Positions 6,832 to 15,080 of a stretch of DNA of 41,146 bases are shown here, one piece after another. Below the pieces are notes generated by a model. That model was given only the letters and a program-made list of their open reading frames with translations, did no database searches and had not been told where the DNA came from. The translations under genes were made by a program, and so were the position numbers. Numbering within the stretch: position 1 is the stretch's first letter; every line of letters starts with the position of its first letter. The stretch comes from Nocardia pseudovaccinii NBRC 100343 (GTDB taxonomy: Bacteria; Actinomycetota; Actinomycetes; Mycobacteriales; Mycobacteriaceae): the NCBI RefSeq assembly GCF_001613225.1, contig NZ_BDBY01000255.1:1-41146 (forward strand), written 5' to 3'.

Positions 6832-8465
6832 CCGTGATCGACAGACCCGAGGCGCCGGTGACGCCGCCGAAGCAGTCCCCGGTCGGGCGTGCCTGGGCGC
6901 TCGTGCGCAATGCCTGGCGCGGGCTCACCAGTATGCGCACCGCGCTGGTATTGCTGTTCCTGCTGGCCCTGGGCGCGATTCCGGGTGCACTGCTGCCGCA
7001 GCGAAATCTCAACGAGGGCAAGGTCGACCAGTACATCGCCGACCGCCCGACGCTCGGACCGTGGATGGACCGGTTCCAGCTGTTCGACGTGTTCTCCAGC
7101 TTCTGGTTCACGGCAATCTATGCGCTGCTGTTCATCTCGCTCGTCGGCTGCATTCTGCCGCGGTGCCTGGATCACTATCGCGCGCTGCGTACGCCACCGG
7201 TCCGGGTGCCGCGCAACCTGTCGCGGCTGCCGCACCATTATTCCGAAACGATCGATGGCACCCCGGACGCCGCGCTCGAGCACGCTCGAAAAGAGTTGCG
7301 CGGTTGGCGGACCGAGGTGCGCGACGGTACTCGTGAAGGGGAGATCACCCTCTCCGCGGAGAAGGGGTACACCCGCGAACTCGGCAACCTCGTGTTCCAC
7401 CTGGCCCTGGTCGGGCTGCTCGTCGCGATCGCGGTCGGCAAGCTGTTCGGTTACGAGGGCAGCGTGATCGTCATAGCGAACAACGGGCCCGGCTTCTGCA
7501 CCACCTCGCCCGCCGTCTTCGACTCGTTCAAGGCGGGCAATATCAACGACGGCACCGGTATGGCGCCATTGTGCGTGCGGGTCAAGGACTTCAAGGCCGA
7601 TTACCTGCAGAACGGTCAGGCCGAGATGTTCACCTCGCATATCGAATATCAGGCCGGTGGCGATCTGCAGAGCGACACCTGGCGTGATGCGCAGATCCAG
7701 GTGAACCATCCGCTGCGCGTCTCGGGGGACCGGCTGTATCTGCAGGGCCACGGTTACGCGCCGACGTTCACGGTCACCTTCCCGAACGGCCAGACCCGAA
7801 CCGAGACCATCCAGTGGCGGCCCGACAATGCGCAGACCTTCCTGTCCAGCGGTGTGCTGCGGATCGATCCGCCCGGCGGCATGTACGCCACCGACGAGGA
7901 GCGCCGCAAGAACCAGATCGCCATCGAGGGTCTTTTCGCGCCGACCGCGCTACTGCACGGCAGTCTGCTGACCTCCTCGTTCCCGACCATGAACGATCCG
8001 GCCGTCGCGGTGGACATCTATCGCGGCGATACCGGCCTCGATACCGGTAAGCCGCAGTCGCTGTTCGCGCTGGATCCCGAGCAGGTGAAGCAGGGGCGAC
8101 TGACCAAGGAAGCCAGGGTCAACCTGCGTCCCGGCGAGTCGTCGACTTTGCCCAATGGCACCAAGGTCACTTTCGACGGTGCACAGGAATTCGTGAATCT
8201 GCAGGTATCCCACGATCCGGCGCAGCAGTGGGTGCTGGTGAGCGCGCTTGCCATGATGGCCGGACTGCTGGTGTCGCTGCTGGTCAAGCGGCGACGCATT
8301 TGGATCCGCGGGTACCCGGCCGATGACGAAGCGGGTACCGTTGACAAACGACGCACCGTAGTAGAGATGGGCGGGCTCGCCAGAACCGATCAGGCGGGCT
8401 GGGGCAGCGAATTCGATCGTCTGCGCAAGCGCCTGCTCGATGACCGATCCGCCACGGGAGAGTGA
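6828..8465 (+). CDS. resB: Cytochrome c synthase subunit ResB (Ccs1)
   Basis: ResB (Ccs1) and ResC (CcsA) together form the System II cytochrome c synthase, which carries haem outward and attaches it to CXXCH motifs. The 545-aa product shows the family layout: helices near the N-terminus (TSMRTALVLLFLLALGAIPG and FWFTAIYALLFISLVGC), a third helix (NLVFHLALVGLLVAIAVG), a large extracytoplasmic domain of about 290 residues, and a last helix (VLVSALAMMAGLLVSLLV). The ATG at 6828 overlaps the ccdA stop. The last bases overlap or abut the ccsA start region. It matches Rv0528 in position. Confidence 0.95.
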   Translation: MTVIDRPEAPVTPPKQSPVGRAWALVRNAWRGLTSMRTALVLLFLLALGAIPGALLPQRNLNEGKVDQYIADRPTLGPWMDRFQLFDVFSSFWFTAIYALLFISLVGCILPRCLDHYRALRTPPVRVPRNLSRLPHHYSETIDGTPDAALEHARKELRGWRTEVRDGTREGEITLSAEKGYTRELGNLVFHLALVGLLVAIAVGKLFGYEGSVIVIANNGPGFCTTSPAVFDSFKAGNINDGTGMAPLCVRVKDFKADYLQNGQAEMFTSHIEYQAGGDLQSDTWRDAQIQVNHPLRVSGDRLYLQGHGYAPTFTVTFPNGQTRTETIQWRPDNAQTFLSSGVLRIDPPGGMYATDEERRKNQIAIEGLFAPTALLHGSLLTSSFPTMNDPAVAVDIYRGDTGLDTGKPQSLFALDPEQVKQGRLTKEARVNLRPGESSTLPNGTKVTFDGAQEFVNLQVSHDPAQQWVLVSALAMMAGLLVSLLVKRRRIWIRGYPADDEAGTVDKRRTVVEMGGLARTDQAGWGSEFDRLRKRLLDDRSATGE

Positions 8466-8467
8466 CC

Positions 8468-9436
8468 ATGCCGATCGACGAGACCATCGCCCAGTACAGC
8501 GACCTCGCCTTCAAATCGGCGATCGTCGTGTACGCGCTGGTGCTGGTGCTGCTGATCGTGCAGTACGCGGCGGCGCGGACGCAGAAGGTCGTCGCGCGTG
8601 AACTGGTAACCGCCGGCGGTGGTTCCGATCGTCCCGCCGGGCCCGGCCGGGTCGAGACGCCGCAGGCCAAGCCGTTCGCCGAACGCGCAGGCAATATGGC
8701 GTTCTCCGTGCTGTTCGTCGCCATCGCGCTGCACGTGACCTCGATCGTGTTGCGCGGCTTCGCAACCCACCGCTTCCCGCTCGGCAACATGTACGAATTC
8801 GTCACCATGGCGACCGCCGCGGCCGCCGTGGTCGGCATGGTGTTCCTGCGTGAACAGCGCTACCGCTCGATGTGGGTCTTCCTGCTCGTCCCGATCCTGA
8901 TCCTGCTGTTCCTGGCCGGCACCTTGCTCTACGCCGACGCGGCACCCGTTGTGCCCGCACTGAAGTCGTTCTGGCTGCCCATCCACGTCACCATCGTCAG
9001 CATCGGCAGCGGCGTCTTCCTGGTCTCCGGCATAGCCAGCCTGCTGTTCCTCTACCGCCTGCGTCAGCCCGAAGGCGCCGAATCCGACAATATCCTCGGC
9101 ACCATCGCCCGCCGCCTCCCCGACGCCCGCACTCTGGACCGACTGGCCTACAAAACCACCATCATCGGCTTCCCCCTCTTCGGCGCCGGAGTAATCCTCG
9201 GCGCCATCTGGGCCGAAGCCGCCTGGGGCCGCTTCTGGGGCTGGGACCCGAAGGAAACCTGCTCCTTCATCGCCTGGGTCCTGTACGCCGCCTACCTCCA
9301 CGCCCGCGCAACCTCGGGTTGGCGCGACACCAAGGCCGCGTATATCAACATCGCCGGGTTCGTAGCGATGCTCTTCAACCTGTTCATCATCAACATCGTG
9401 ATCAGTGGACTGCACTCGTACGCCGGGCTGAACTAG
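8468..9436 (+). CDS. ccsA: Cytochrome c synthase subunit CcsA (ResC)
   Basis: CcsA/ResC is the haem-handling partner of ResB. The 322-aa product has about eight hydrophobic segments and the tryptophan-rich WWD haem-binding motif WGRFWGWDPKETCSFIAWV near residues 250-270, with conserved His residues flanking it (HVTSIVLRG, HVTIVSIGSG, LHSYAG). I chose ATG 8468 because GGGAG (8456-8460) lies 7 bases upstream; a GTG at 8462 that overlaps the resB stop is only one base from that signal. It is the last gene of the hemL-ccs operon. No clear intrinsic terminator was found after it. Confidence 0.95.
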   Translation: MPIDETIAQYSDLAFKSAIVVYALVLVLLIVQYAAARTQKVVARELVTAGGGSDRPAGPGRVETPQAKPFAERAGNMAFSVLFVAIALHVTSIVLRGFATHRFPLGNMYEFVTMATAAAAVVGMVFLREQRYRSMWVFLLVPILILLFLAGTLLYADAAPVVPALKSFWLPIHVTIVSIGSGVFLVSGIASLLFLYRLRQPEGAESDNILGTIARRLPDARTLDRLAYKTTIIGFPLFGAGVILGAIWAEAAWGRFWGWDPKETCSFIAWVLYAAYLHARATSGWRDTKAAYINIAGFVAMLFNLFIINIVISGLHSYAGLN

Positions 9437-9595
9437 AGGGTTTTACCAGCGGAAATGGGGCGGTGCGCGACACGCCCCGCAGCCTGAACGAGCCGGGCCG
9501 ATATCCCACTTATGCTTGCCAAATATTAGCTATGTGGGTCTGTTCATGCGATTTCGCCGCCGCTGATGTACATCCGATTCGAAACGGGATCAGAT

Positions 9596-10633
9596 ATGCG
9601 CCCTCGATTCGTCGTTATCGCGACCGGTGTGGTCGCCGCCGTCGTGGCTGTGTTCGTGTGGCCCGGCGCCGAGCCGAGCCGAGCCCAACCGCCCGGTGCT
9701 GACGTATCCGGTGCCGGGATTCATGTGACGACATCGGTGGAGAACGTCAGAGTTGACCCACCGGGCGACCGGATGCCGAACTTCCTCATGACGTTCGCGC
9801 ATGCCGCGCAGCTATCCGGCAATTACTCGCTGAACGTGGAGGGCGATGGAATAGTGTCCGGCCAGGCCGTCGCGGGGTTCCTCCTCGGCTGCGCGCTCAC
9901 GCTGGACAACGGCTTCACCGTCGGAATCGATCCGAATCAAGGGCTGTTGGCGAGTATTTCCCCCGAATTCAGCCAGTCGAACGCTGCCGCCAGACTGCCG
10001 AGTACGGCAGTGAAGCCGGTGTCCACACCGCAGCCCGCCAGCACCACCTCCCGGAGCGCCGTGACGACCTCCCGGAGTCCCGCGCCCACCTCTCACATTG
10101 CCGCGCCCACCTCTCAGAGTGCTGCGGCGACCTCTCAGAGTGCTGCGGCGACCTCTCAGAGTGCTGCGGCGACCTCTCAGAGTGCTGCGGCGACCTCTCA
10201 GAGTGCCGCGCCGACCTCTCAGAGTGCTGCGGCGACCTCTCAGAGTGCCGTGCCCACCTCTCAGAGTGCCGCCACTACGTCCCCCAGCGTCGAGACCACG
10301 ACACCGAGCGTCGAGACCACGACCCCGAGCGTCGAGACCACGACACCGAGTGCCCCCAGCGCGAGCCTCGGACCGACCGTCGGCGGCACCCTGGGTTTGA
10401 CAGAGGTCCTGGAAGCCACGTTGGCGCCGGGCCAGATCACGACCGTCACGACAGTGACGACCAACCTGGACAACAAGACCGTGTTCCCGTACCACTTCAT
10501 TTTCAACAACGCCGCGTTGAACGTCGGCCAGTGCGCCTCACCGGTATCGGCCGTCCCCTTCGTCACCGCCACGGTGAGCACCGCGCTGGAGACGGTGCAG
10601 ACCTCCGCGTACGGCACCCAGTTCACCTTCTGA
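9596..10633 (+). CDS. MspA-like exported protein with heptad-repeat insert
   Basis: The ATG at 9596 has a signal-peptide start (MRPRFVVIATGVVAAVVAVF) with a likely cleavage after SRA; an upstream in-frame ATG (9566) has no ribosome-binding signal. Residues about 30-149 and 255-345 resemble two halves of a Nocardia MspA-family porin: the first contains FLMTFAHAAQLSG and a Cys in AGFLLGCALTLDNG, the second contains NLDNKTVFPYHFIFNNAAL, a Cys in GQCASP and a final hydrophobic strand. MspA porins form channels in the mycolate outer membrane. Between the halves lie 15 seven-residue units (TSQSAAA type, then TTPSVET type). The family call is moderate; the repeats and signal peptide are seen directly. 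Confidence 0.6.
   Translation: MRPRFVVIATGVVAAVVAVFVWPGAEPSRAQPPGADVSGAGIHVTTSVENVRVDPPGDRMPNFLMTFAHAAQLSGNYSLNVEGDGIVSGQAVAGFLLGCALTLDNGFTVGIDPNQGLLASISPEFSQSNAAARLPSTAVKPVSTPQPASTTSRSAVTTSRSPAPTSHIAAPTSQSAAATSQSAAATSQSAAATSQSAAATSQSAAPTSQSAAATSQSAVPTSQSAATTSPSVETTTPSVETTTPSVETTTPSAPSASLGPTVGGTLGLTEVLEATLAPGQITTVTTVTTNLDNKTVFPYHFIFNNAALNVGQCASPVSAVPFVTATVSTALETVQTSAYGTQFTF
10043..10357 (+). repeat. Fifteen in-phase 21-bp tandem repeats coding heptads
   Basis: Fifteen consecutive 21-bp units in one register. The first eleven (10043-10273) encode variants of TTSRSAV, then ATSQSAA; four are identical or nearly so at the DNA level. The last four (10274-10357) encode TTPSVET-like units. The repeats lie within the MspA-like gene and keep its frame. 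Unit number can change by slippage without breaking the frame. They form a Ser/Thr/Ala/Pro-rich, probably disordered and possibly glycosylated linker. Confidence 0.95.
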
Positions 10634-10676
10634 TCCGACCAGGGACCCTCGGCTCTCGATGGCCGAACAGTGCGAC

Positions 10677-11342
10677 TTACAAGCGGTGGACGCAGACTAC
10701 GAATTGGCGTTGCTGGTAGACGATTCCGCGGTCGCTGGAGGAGCAGACGTTCACGTTTGTGGTGTTCAGTTTGACGTCCATGACGCGGACGGCGTTGGGG
10801 ACGCCCTTGGTGTTGCAGTCGAGGCGTTTGGGGCCGTCTTTGTTCGGGTCCATGCAGCCGCCGATTACCCAGTCGATGTCCATGCAGAGGGCGGCGCGGT
10901 TGATGCCGTGCAGGGTGTCGTTGAGTGAGCGGTCGGCGTCGGCTGGGCAGGCGGCGTTCTCGGGCGCCTTGTCGATGACCTTGTAGTTGGAGGTCGCGCT
11001 GCCGCAGGTGGCCTTGCCGAGGGTGGGATTGTCGCCGCTGCCGCCGATTTCGACGCAGTCACCGACATCGACCTTCAGGCCGCCCGCGATCTTGTCGAAG
11101 GTGCTGCGGATGGCGGAGGTGGTCGGCGGGGCCTCAGGGGTGGTCAGCGGCAGCTCGGGGAACGACGGTTCCGACGCGGTGGTCGGCGCGGCATCGTTCT
11201 GGGCCGCGGGCGATGGGCTGCTCGTGGTGGATTTGTCGTTGCTGAGCGACATCGCCGCCACCGCCACTACGGCTGCGGCCAGCGCGGTTACAGCTATGAA
11301 GACCGTCAAGGTGAGACCCGCACGGACACGTTGACGCGACAC
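10677..11342 (-). CDS. LppU/SCO3897-like membrane-anchored Cys-rich protein
   Basis: GTG 11342 has GGAGGA (11351-11356) eight bases upstream, which fixes the start inside a longer open frame. The 221-aa product has a short cytosolic end, one N-terminal helix (AGLTLTVFIAVTALAAAVVA), a Ser/Thr/Pro linker of about 60 residues, and a C-terminal domain with eight cysteines (GDCVEI, KATCGS, NAACPA, LCMDID, GGCMDP, LDCNT, NVCSS, VVCVH). The spacing resembles actinobacterial LppU/SCO3897-type exported proteins, whose role is unknown. The extracytoplasmic cysteines should form disulfides. It is convergent with the MspA-like gene and divergent from the glycine-zipper protein gene. Confidence 0.65.
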   Translation of the reverse strand: MSRQRVRAGLTLTVFIAVTALAAAVVAVAAMSLSNDKSTTSSPSPAAQNDAAPTTASEPSFPELPLTTPEAPPTTSAIRSTFDKIAGGLKVDVGDCVEIGGSGDNPTLGKATCGSATSNYKVIDKAPENAACPADADRSLNDTLHGINRAALCMDIDWVIGGCMDPNKDGPKRLDCNTKGVPNAVRVMDVKLNTTNVNVCSSSDRGIVYQQRQFVVCVHRL

Positions 11343-11634
11343 CTGTGACGTCCTCCAGGGCTGTTCGAACTCGCGCGCCGAGATACGAAGTTGAAAGTTG
11401 CAATGGTGAGAGATCACGTCATGCCTACACCATCCGGTGTGTGCGCGTCGAGTCACCGATTTTCGAGGATAAAAAGGATACTTGTGTGAAATGACCACAG
11501 GTCGGATGTGGGAGTAACAATCGAATAACGATGGTCGTTTAGGGTTTCCCAAATGCCGTGCGGGGCAACAAGCTACGTGGCGCTAGACGCGTCAACCGGC
11601 TACCGGGGCCGGTGCTTGTCAGAAGGAAACCTTG

Positions 11635-12255
11635 ATGAAGTTCGGCACGTTCGCCGTCACTCTCGTGTCCATCGCCGCCGTGGGAATCGCGGCGGGAACC
11701 GCGAATGCGAAGCCAGCGGAAGTTGCCAAAGAGGTGTCGGCCTCCGGCGTCGAGCAGGGAATCGGTTACCACACAGTGGCTTCCGAAATCTCGGATGGGC
11801 ACCGGGATCGCGTTCTCACCACCGAGGTCGACAGCGGCAAGTTCGAACTCGCCGACAACGGCACCAAGGTCTTGCTGAAGTCTGATGCCGGTGCCGTGGT
11901 GACGGAAGTCCCCTTGACCTACGAGCTCTCCGGCACGAAGGTCGCGGTCGACCAGACGATCTCCGATAACGGCCGAACCCTCGCTCTCACACCGAAATTG
12001 AGCGCCAAGAACATCGGCGAGATGCAGCCGGTCAATTCCATGGCCCGCCTGACCGACGAAATCAACAAGAACATCGTCGGCGTGGTCCTCGGCGGCGTCC
12101 TCGGCCTCATCATCGGCGCCATCGTCGGCGTCTTTTTCTTCAGCATCATCACCGGCCCAATCGGCGCGGTAATCGGCGCGATCGCCGGCGGCTACATCAT
12201 GGGCGGCCAGTCGTTCATGGACGCCCTCATGGCCGTCATCAACGGCGAGCCGTGA
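11635..12255 (+). CDS. Exported protein with C-terminal glycine-zipper helix
   Basis: ATG 11635 follows AAGGAA (11623-11628) by 6 bases. The 206-aa product has a signal peptide ending near ANA-KP, an acidic central domain of about 100 residues (SEISDGHRDRVLTTEVDSGK and following strands), and a C-terminal region of about 60 residues rich in Gly/Ala/Ile (GVVLGGVLGLIIGAIVGVFF, then IGAVIGAIAGGYIMGG). Small-residue repeats of the GxxxG type favour packing of helices in a membrane. It could sit in the inner or the mycolate outer membrane. Similar proteins are frequent in Nocardia; no function is assigned. An 18-bp perfect inverted repeat lies 20 nt after its stop. Confidence 0.65.
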   Translation: MKFGTFAVTLVSIAAVGIAAGTANAKPAEVAKEVSASGVEQGIGYHTVASEISDGHRDRVLTTEVDSGKFELADNGTKVLLKSDAGAVVTEVPLTYELSGTKVAVDQTISDNGRTLALTPKLSAKNIGEMQPVNSMARLTDEINKNIVGVVLGGVLGLIIGAIVGVFFFSIITGPIGAVIGAIAGGYIMGGQSFMDALMAVINGEP

Positions 12256-12275
12256 TCGTTTGAGCTCTCGCATCA

Positions 12276-12323
12276 CTGGCGACTACTTCGCACCGGCTCC
12301 ACCTTGTGCGAAGTAGTCGCCAG
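12276..12323. terminator. 18-bp perfect inverted repeat, possible U-less terminator
   Basis: CTGGCGACTACTTCGCAC (12276-12293) and its exact reverse complement (12306-12323) are separated by 12 nt. It lies 20 nt past the stop of the glycine-zipper gene. No T-run follows, so it may act as a U-less terminator, an RNA stabiliser, or a protein-binding site. Confidence 0.55.
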
Positions 12324-12802
12324 GGACGCGTGAAAGCCACTGTGCGCGAGTGGGGATTCGGCCGACCGGAGTGAAGCGCAGGGTCGCGCTTGGTTGCCAC
12401 CCGTGGTCGGGCGATCATGGATCGACGCGAAGGTCGAGGCCGACTTCGCTTCGGGATCCCGGGAAGCGCTGAGGCGCGACCTCCGGTGCCCGTGAGCGAT
12501 CGTTGTCGCATGTGATCGCCGAACTCGGTTCGCGGGCTGAGGCAACGCCCGTGCGCCGACCGGTAGCCGACGAGATTCGATATCCGTTGTCTATGCCCGC
12601 CTGGTATCCAATGCGGCGACTTCCTGTTCGGCGCGGCCGGAAGGCATAGTTCGGCGATCGGCCGGGCCTAGGCCTACTCATGGCATGCGCGCCGGTTGAT
12701 TGCACGTCTAGGCGCAATTGATCATCGGTGCAGCAAATAATCCGCGGTAAATACGCTCGCGCGATAGCGGGCTCCCGGAAACCTCCCGGTGCGAGCGAAC
12801 GA
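12324..12802. other. Gene-free stretch after the hairpin
   Basis: About 480 bp between the hairpin and the small minus-strand membrane protein gene. I saw no supported reading frame, tRNA fold or terminator; long arginine-rich frames here lack ribosome-binding signals and look like high-G+C artefacts. Confidence 0.5.
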
Positions 12803-13000
12803 TCAGCGCTCGGTAGACCCGTCACCATCGCGATGCTGGCGCGAAAGGCGCCACAGGAATTCGGGGTCGTCGTCGGGCCCCATGATGCGCTTGCGCTGCG
12901 GCGAACGCGTGGGCGGTCCGGCTGTCTTCTCGGGGCCGAACGCCTTCCAGCACAACACCGCGACTGCCACAACTGCGATGAGTGCCAACAGGTACGTCAC
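12803..13000 (-). CDS. Small single-helix membrane protein next to bldC
   Basis: The GTG at 13000 lies 8 bases after AGGAGG (minus strand, + positions 13009-13014), so it is preferred over a GTG at 13009 that overlaps that signal. The 65-aa product begins with one hydrophobic helix (YLLALIAVVAVAVLCWKAF) and has a charged cytosolic tail (RSPQRKRIMGPDDDPEFLW). It follows bldC on the same strand after a 127-nt gap, and its family is unknown to me. A tail-anchored or bitopic adaptor is possible (inference). The strong ribosome binding site supports a real gene. Confidence 0.65.
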   Translation of the reverse strand: MTYLLALIAVVAVAVLCWKAFGPEKTAGPPTRSPQRKRIMGPDDDPEFLWRLSRQHRDGDGSTER

Positions 13001-13127
13001 GTCGCTCACCTCCTGCTAACGAGGGTAGTCGCGTGCGTAGCCTTCGAACACCGCAGACACGAAATTGGTGGGTGCGGGCCCCTAGACAGGAAGATCGAAC
13101 TCACAGCTACAGGCCCGCGGACCAGGC

Positions 13128-13337
13128 TCAGCGTGCGGTGGCCTCGGTGGTGAGGGACTGGAGCAGCTGAAGTACCTCGGATTCGCGGAACCGGCGATGC
13201 CCGCCCGGTGTGCGCAGTGATCCCAGGCGCCCGGCGTGGGCCCAGCGGGTAACGGTCTTCGGATCGACGTGGAACATGGCGGCGACTTGGCCCGGTGTCA
13301 GCAGGGTGTCCTGGCCGCCGACGGTGATCGCAGTCAT
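13128..13337 (-). CDS. bldC: BldC-type MerR-like DNA-binding regulator
   Basis: BldC is a very small (about 68 aa) MerR-fold regulator that in Streptomyces controls entry into development by binding DNA as head-to-tail oligomers. The 69-aa product has the complete winged helix: LLTPGQVAAMFHVDPKTVTRW (helix-turn-helix) followed by the wing motif GRLGSLRTPGGHRRF. There is no dimerisation coiled coil and no effector domain, as expected for BldC rather than MerR proper. I chose ATG 13337, with GAGAGG about 7 bases upstream. Gene targets here are unknown. An odd-length palindrome lies about 48 bp upstream of its start. Confidence 0.93.
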   Translation of the reverse strand: MTAITVGGQDTLLTPGQVAAMFHVDPKTVTRWAHAGRLGSLRTPGGHRRFRESEVLQLLQSLTTEATAR

Positions 13338-13384
13338 AGCAAACCTCTCCGTTCTCGACAGTTCCCTCATCAGATGGCGTCATC

Positions 13385-13397
13385 GTTGCACTGCAAC
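13385..13397. promoter_or_regulatory. GTTGCA-c-TGCAAC palindrome upstream of bldC
   Basis: A perfect 6+1+6 palindrome 48 bp upstream of the bldC ATG, in a 254-bp intergenic region. It could be an operator for bldC; the regulator is not identifiable. Confidence 0.3.
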
Positions 13398-13591
13398 CCC
13401 TAGGTACTCGAACCACCTACAGTTGGTAAAGGGGAAGTAATAGACAAAACGGATATGAGCCCTGGTCAGGTGCGGTCGGACGTAGTCCGCCGCTGGTCTC
13501 TTGCGGTTGGCCGAGTGCAGGCGAGGCTACCGCTTTGCTCGACCGGAGGTATCGCCGAGGGCGAGCCATCGCTTCGCATAGGCTGGACGAC

Positions 13592-13942
13592 GTGAGTGAC
13601 GCAACGCCACCGAAGGGTGAACCCGCACAGCAAACCGCTGGCGTCGGCGCGCGGCTGGCCCGCAATCTGGCGCTGTACACGCTCGCCAGGCTGGCGCTGG
13701 TCGTTGTCATCGCCGCCGCGATCATCGGCGTCGCCCGGCTCGTCTCGGTGGATGTCCCGTGGTTGGTCGCCGCGCTGTTCGCGTTGATCATCGCGATGCC
13801 GCTGTCGCTGACGCTGTTCAAGAAATTGCGCGCTCGGGTCAACGAGGACATCGCGGTCGTCGATGCGAAGCGTCGCCAGGACAAGGCGCAGCTGCGCGCC
13901 CGGCTGCGTGGTGACGACGACCCGACCGGTGCGGCCTCGTGA
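13592..13942 (+). CDS. DUF4229 family two-helix membrane protein
   Basis: GTG 13592 gives a 116-aa product: a short polar start, then two membrane segments (NLALYTLARLALVVVIAAAI and VPWLVAALFALIIAMPLSL), the turn FKKLRARVNEDIA and a charged helical tail (KRRQDKAQLRARLRG). This is the pattern of the actinobacterial DUF4229 family, whose role is not known. An upstream start would add an Arg-rich extension without a ribosome-binding signal. Its TGA overlaps the GTG of the next gene (GTGA), so the enzyme downstream is probably translated with it. Confidence 0.8.
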   Translation: MSDATPPKGEPAQQTAGVGARLARNLALYTLARLALVVVIAAAIIGVARLVSVDVPWLVAALFALIIAMPLSLTLFKKLRARVNEDIAVVDAKRRQDKAQLRARLRGDDDPTGAAS

Positions 13943-15024
13943 AGTACTGCGATCGCAGTACGCCACGAGCCTGGGTCGACAATGCCGTGCGGCTTATCGA
14001 GGCCGACACCCAGCGCAGCGCCGACACCCATCTGATCCGGTACCCGCTGTCCGCCGCCTGGCAGGTCCAGCTGTATCTGAAGGACGAGTCGACCCACATC
14101 ACCGGCAGCCTCAAGCACCGGCTGGCGCGGTCGCTGTTCCTGTACGCGATCTGCAACGGCTGGGTCACCGAGGGCACCACGGTGGTCGAGGCGTCATCCG
14201 GTTCGACCGCGGTCAGCGAGGCGTATTTCGCCAAATTGCTCGGCCTGGATTTCGTCGCGGTGATGCCCGCGAGCACCTCGCCGCAGAAGATCGAGTTGAT
14301 CGAAGCCCAGGGCGGCCGTTGTCATTTCGTGCAGCGTGCACCGGATATGTACACCGAGGCGGCGCGGCTGGCCGCCGAATGCGGCGGCCACTTCATGGAT
14401 CAGTTCACCCACGCCGAGCGGGCCACCGACTGGCGTGGCAATAACAACATCGCCGAATCCATCTTCCAGCAAATGGAATTGGAGGCGCATCCGGTGCCGG
14501 ACTGGATCGTGGTCGGTGCGGGCACCGGCGGCACCAGCGCCACTATCGGCCGCTATATCCGCTACCACCGCTACCCATCGAAACTGGCCGTGGTCGACCC
14601 GGAGAACTCCGCATTCTACGGCGGCTACGAAACCGCCGATGCCGGATATCAGACCGGAATGCCTTCGCGCATAGAGGGAATCGGCCGACCGCGGGTCGAG
14701 CCGTCGTTCATCGGTCAGGTGGTGGATCGGATGATCGAGGTGCCCGACGTCGCATCGATCGCCACCGCCCGGCTCGCGAGCCGGGTAATCGGCCGCCGCG
14801 TGGGCGGTTCCACTGGAACGAATCTGTGGGGTGCGTTCGCGCTCATCGCCGAAATGATCTCCGCCGGACGTTCGGGCAGTGTCGTCACGCTGCTTTGTGA
14901 CGGCGGAGATCGTTATGCCGGAACGTATTTCGATGACTCCTGGGTCCAGGCGCAGGGCATGAACCTCACCGAACCCGCCGCGATCCTGGAGAAGTTCGCC
15001 GCGACCGGAATCTGGTCCGGCTAG
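13939..15024 (+). CDS. PLP-dependent cysteine synthase-fold enzyme, probable cysteine desulfhydrase
   Basis: The 361-aa product has the fold-type II PLP pattern: the Schiff-base lysine near residue 59 in HITGSLKHRLA, the phosphate/substrate loop EASSGSTAVSEA, and the Gly-rich PLP phosphate loop GAGTGGTSATIG. It resembles Rv3684 (Cds1) of M. tuberculosis, reported to release H2S, pyruvate and ammonia from L-cysteine, more than CysK/CysM, because the substrate loop is SSGST instead of the usual TSGNT. The assignment to desulfhydrase is inferred. The gene is coupled by GTGA to the DUF4229 protein, and a strong intrinsic terminator follows 13 nt after its stop. Confidence 0.85.
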   Translation: MKYCDRSTPRAWVDNAVRLIEADTQRSADTHLIRYPLSAAWQVQLYLKDESTHITGSLKHRLARSLFLYAICNGWVTEGTTVVEASSGSTAVSEAYFAKLLGLDFVAVMPASTSPQKIELIEAQGGRCHFVQRAPDMYTEAARLAAECGGHFMDQFTHAERATDWRGNNNIAESIFQQMELEAHPVPDWIVVGAGTGGTSATIGRYIRYHRYPSKLAVVDPENSAFYGGYETADAGYQTGMPSRIEGIGRPRVEPSFIGQVVDRMIEVPDVASIATARLASRVIGRRVGGSTGTNLWGAFALIAEMISAGRSGSVVTLLCDGGDRYAGTYFDDSWVQAQGMNLTEPAAILEKFAATGIWSG

Positions 15025-15037
15025 CACGCGATATCGC

Positions 15038-15067
15038 AACCCCGGCCGCAGCGCCGGGGTTTCTTTT
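15038..15067 (+). terminator. Intrinsic terminator after the cysteine desulfhydrase gene
   Basis: AACCCCGGC (15038-15046) and GCCGGGGTT (15053-15061) form a perfect 9-bp stem with a 6-nt loop, followed by TCTTTTT. This is the clearest U-tract terminator in the window. Confidence 0.9.
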
Positions 15068-15080
15068 TGTGGCGAACCTC

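Noticed and set aside
10043..10357. CRISPR array
   Set aside because: The 21-bp units are contiguous, have no spacers and code for heptads in frame.
12415..12972. Minus-strand frames in the gene-free stretch near 12.5 kb
   Set aside because: Arg-rich, no Shine-Dalgarno, and one overlaps the small membrane gene in another frame.
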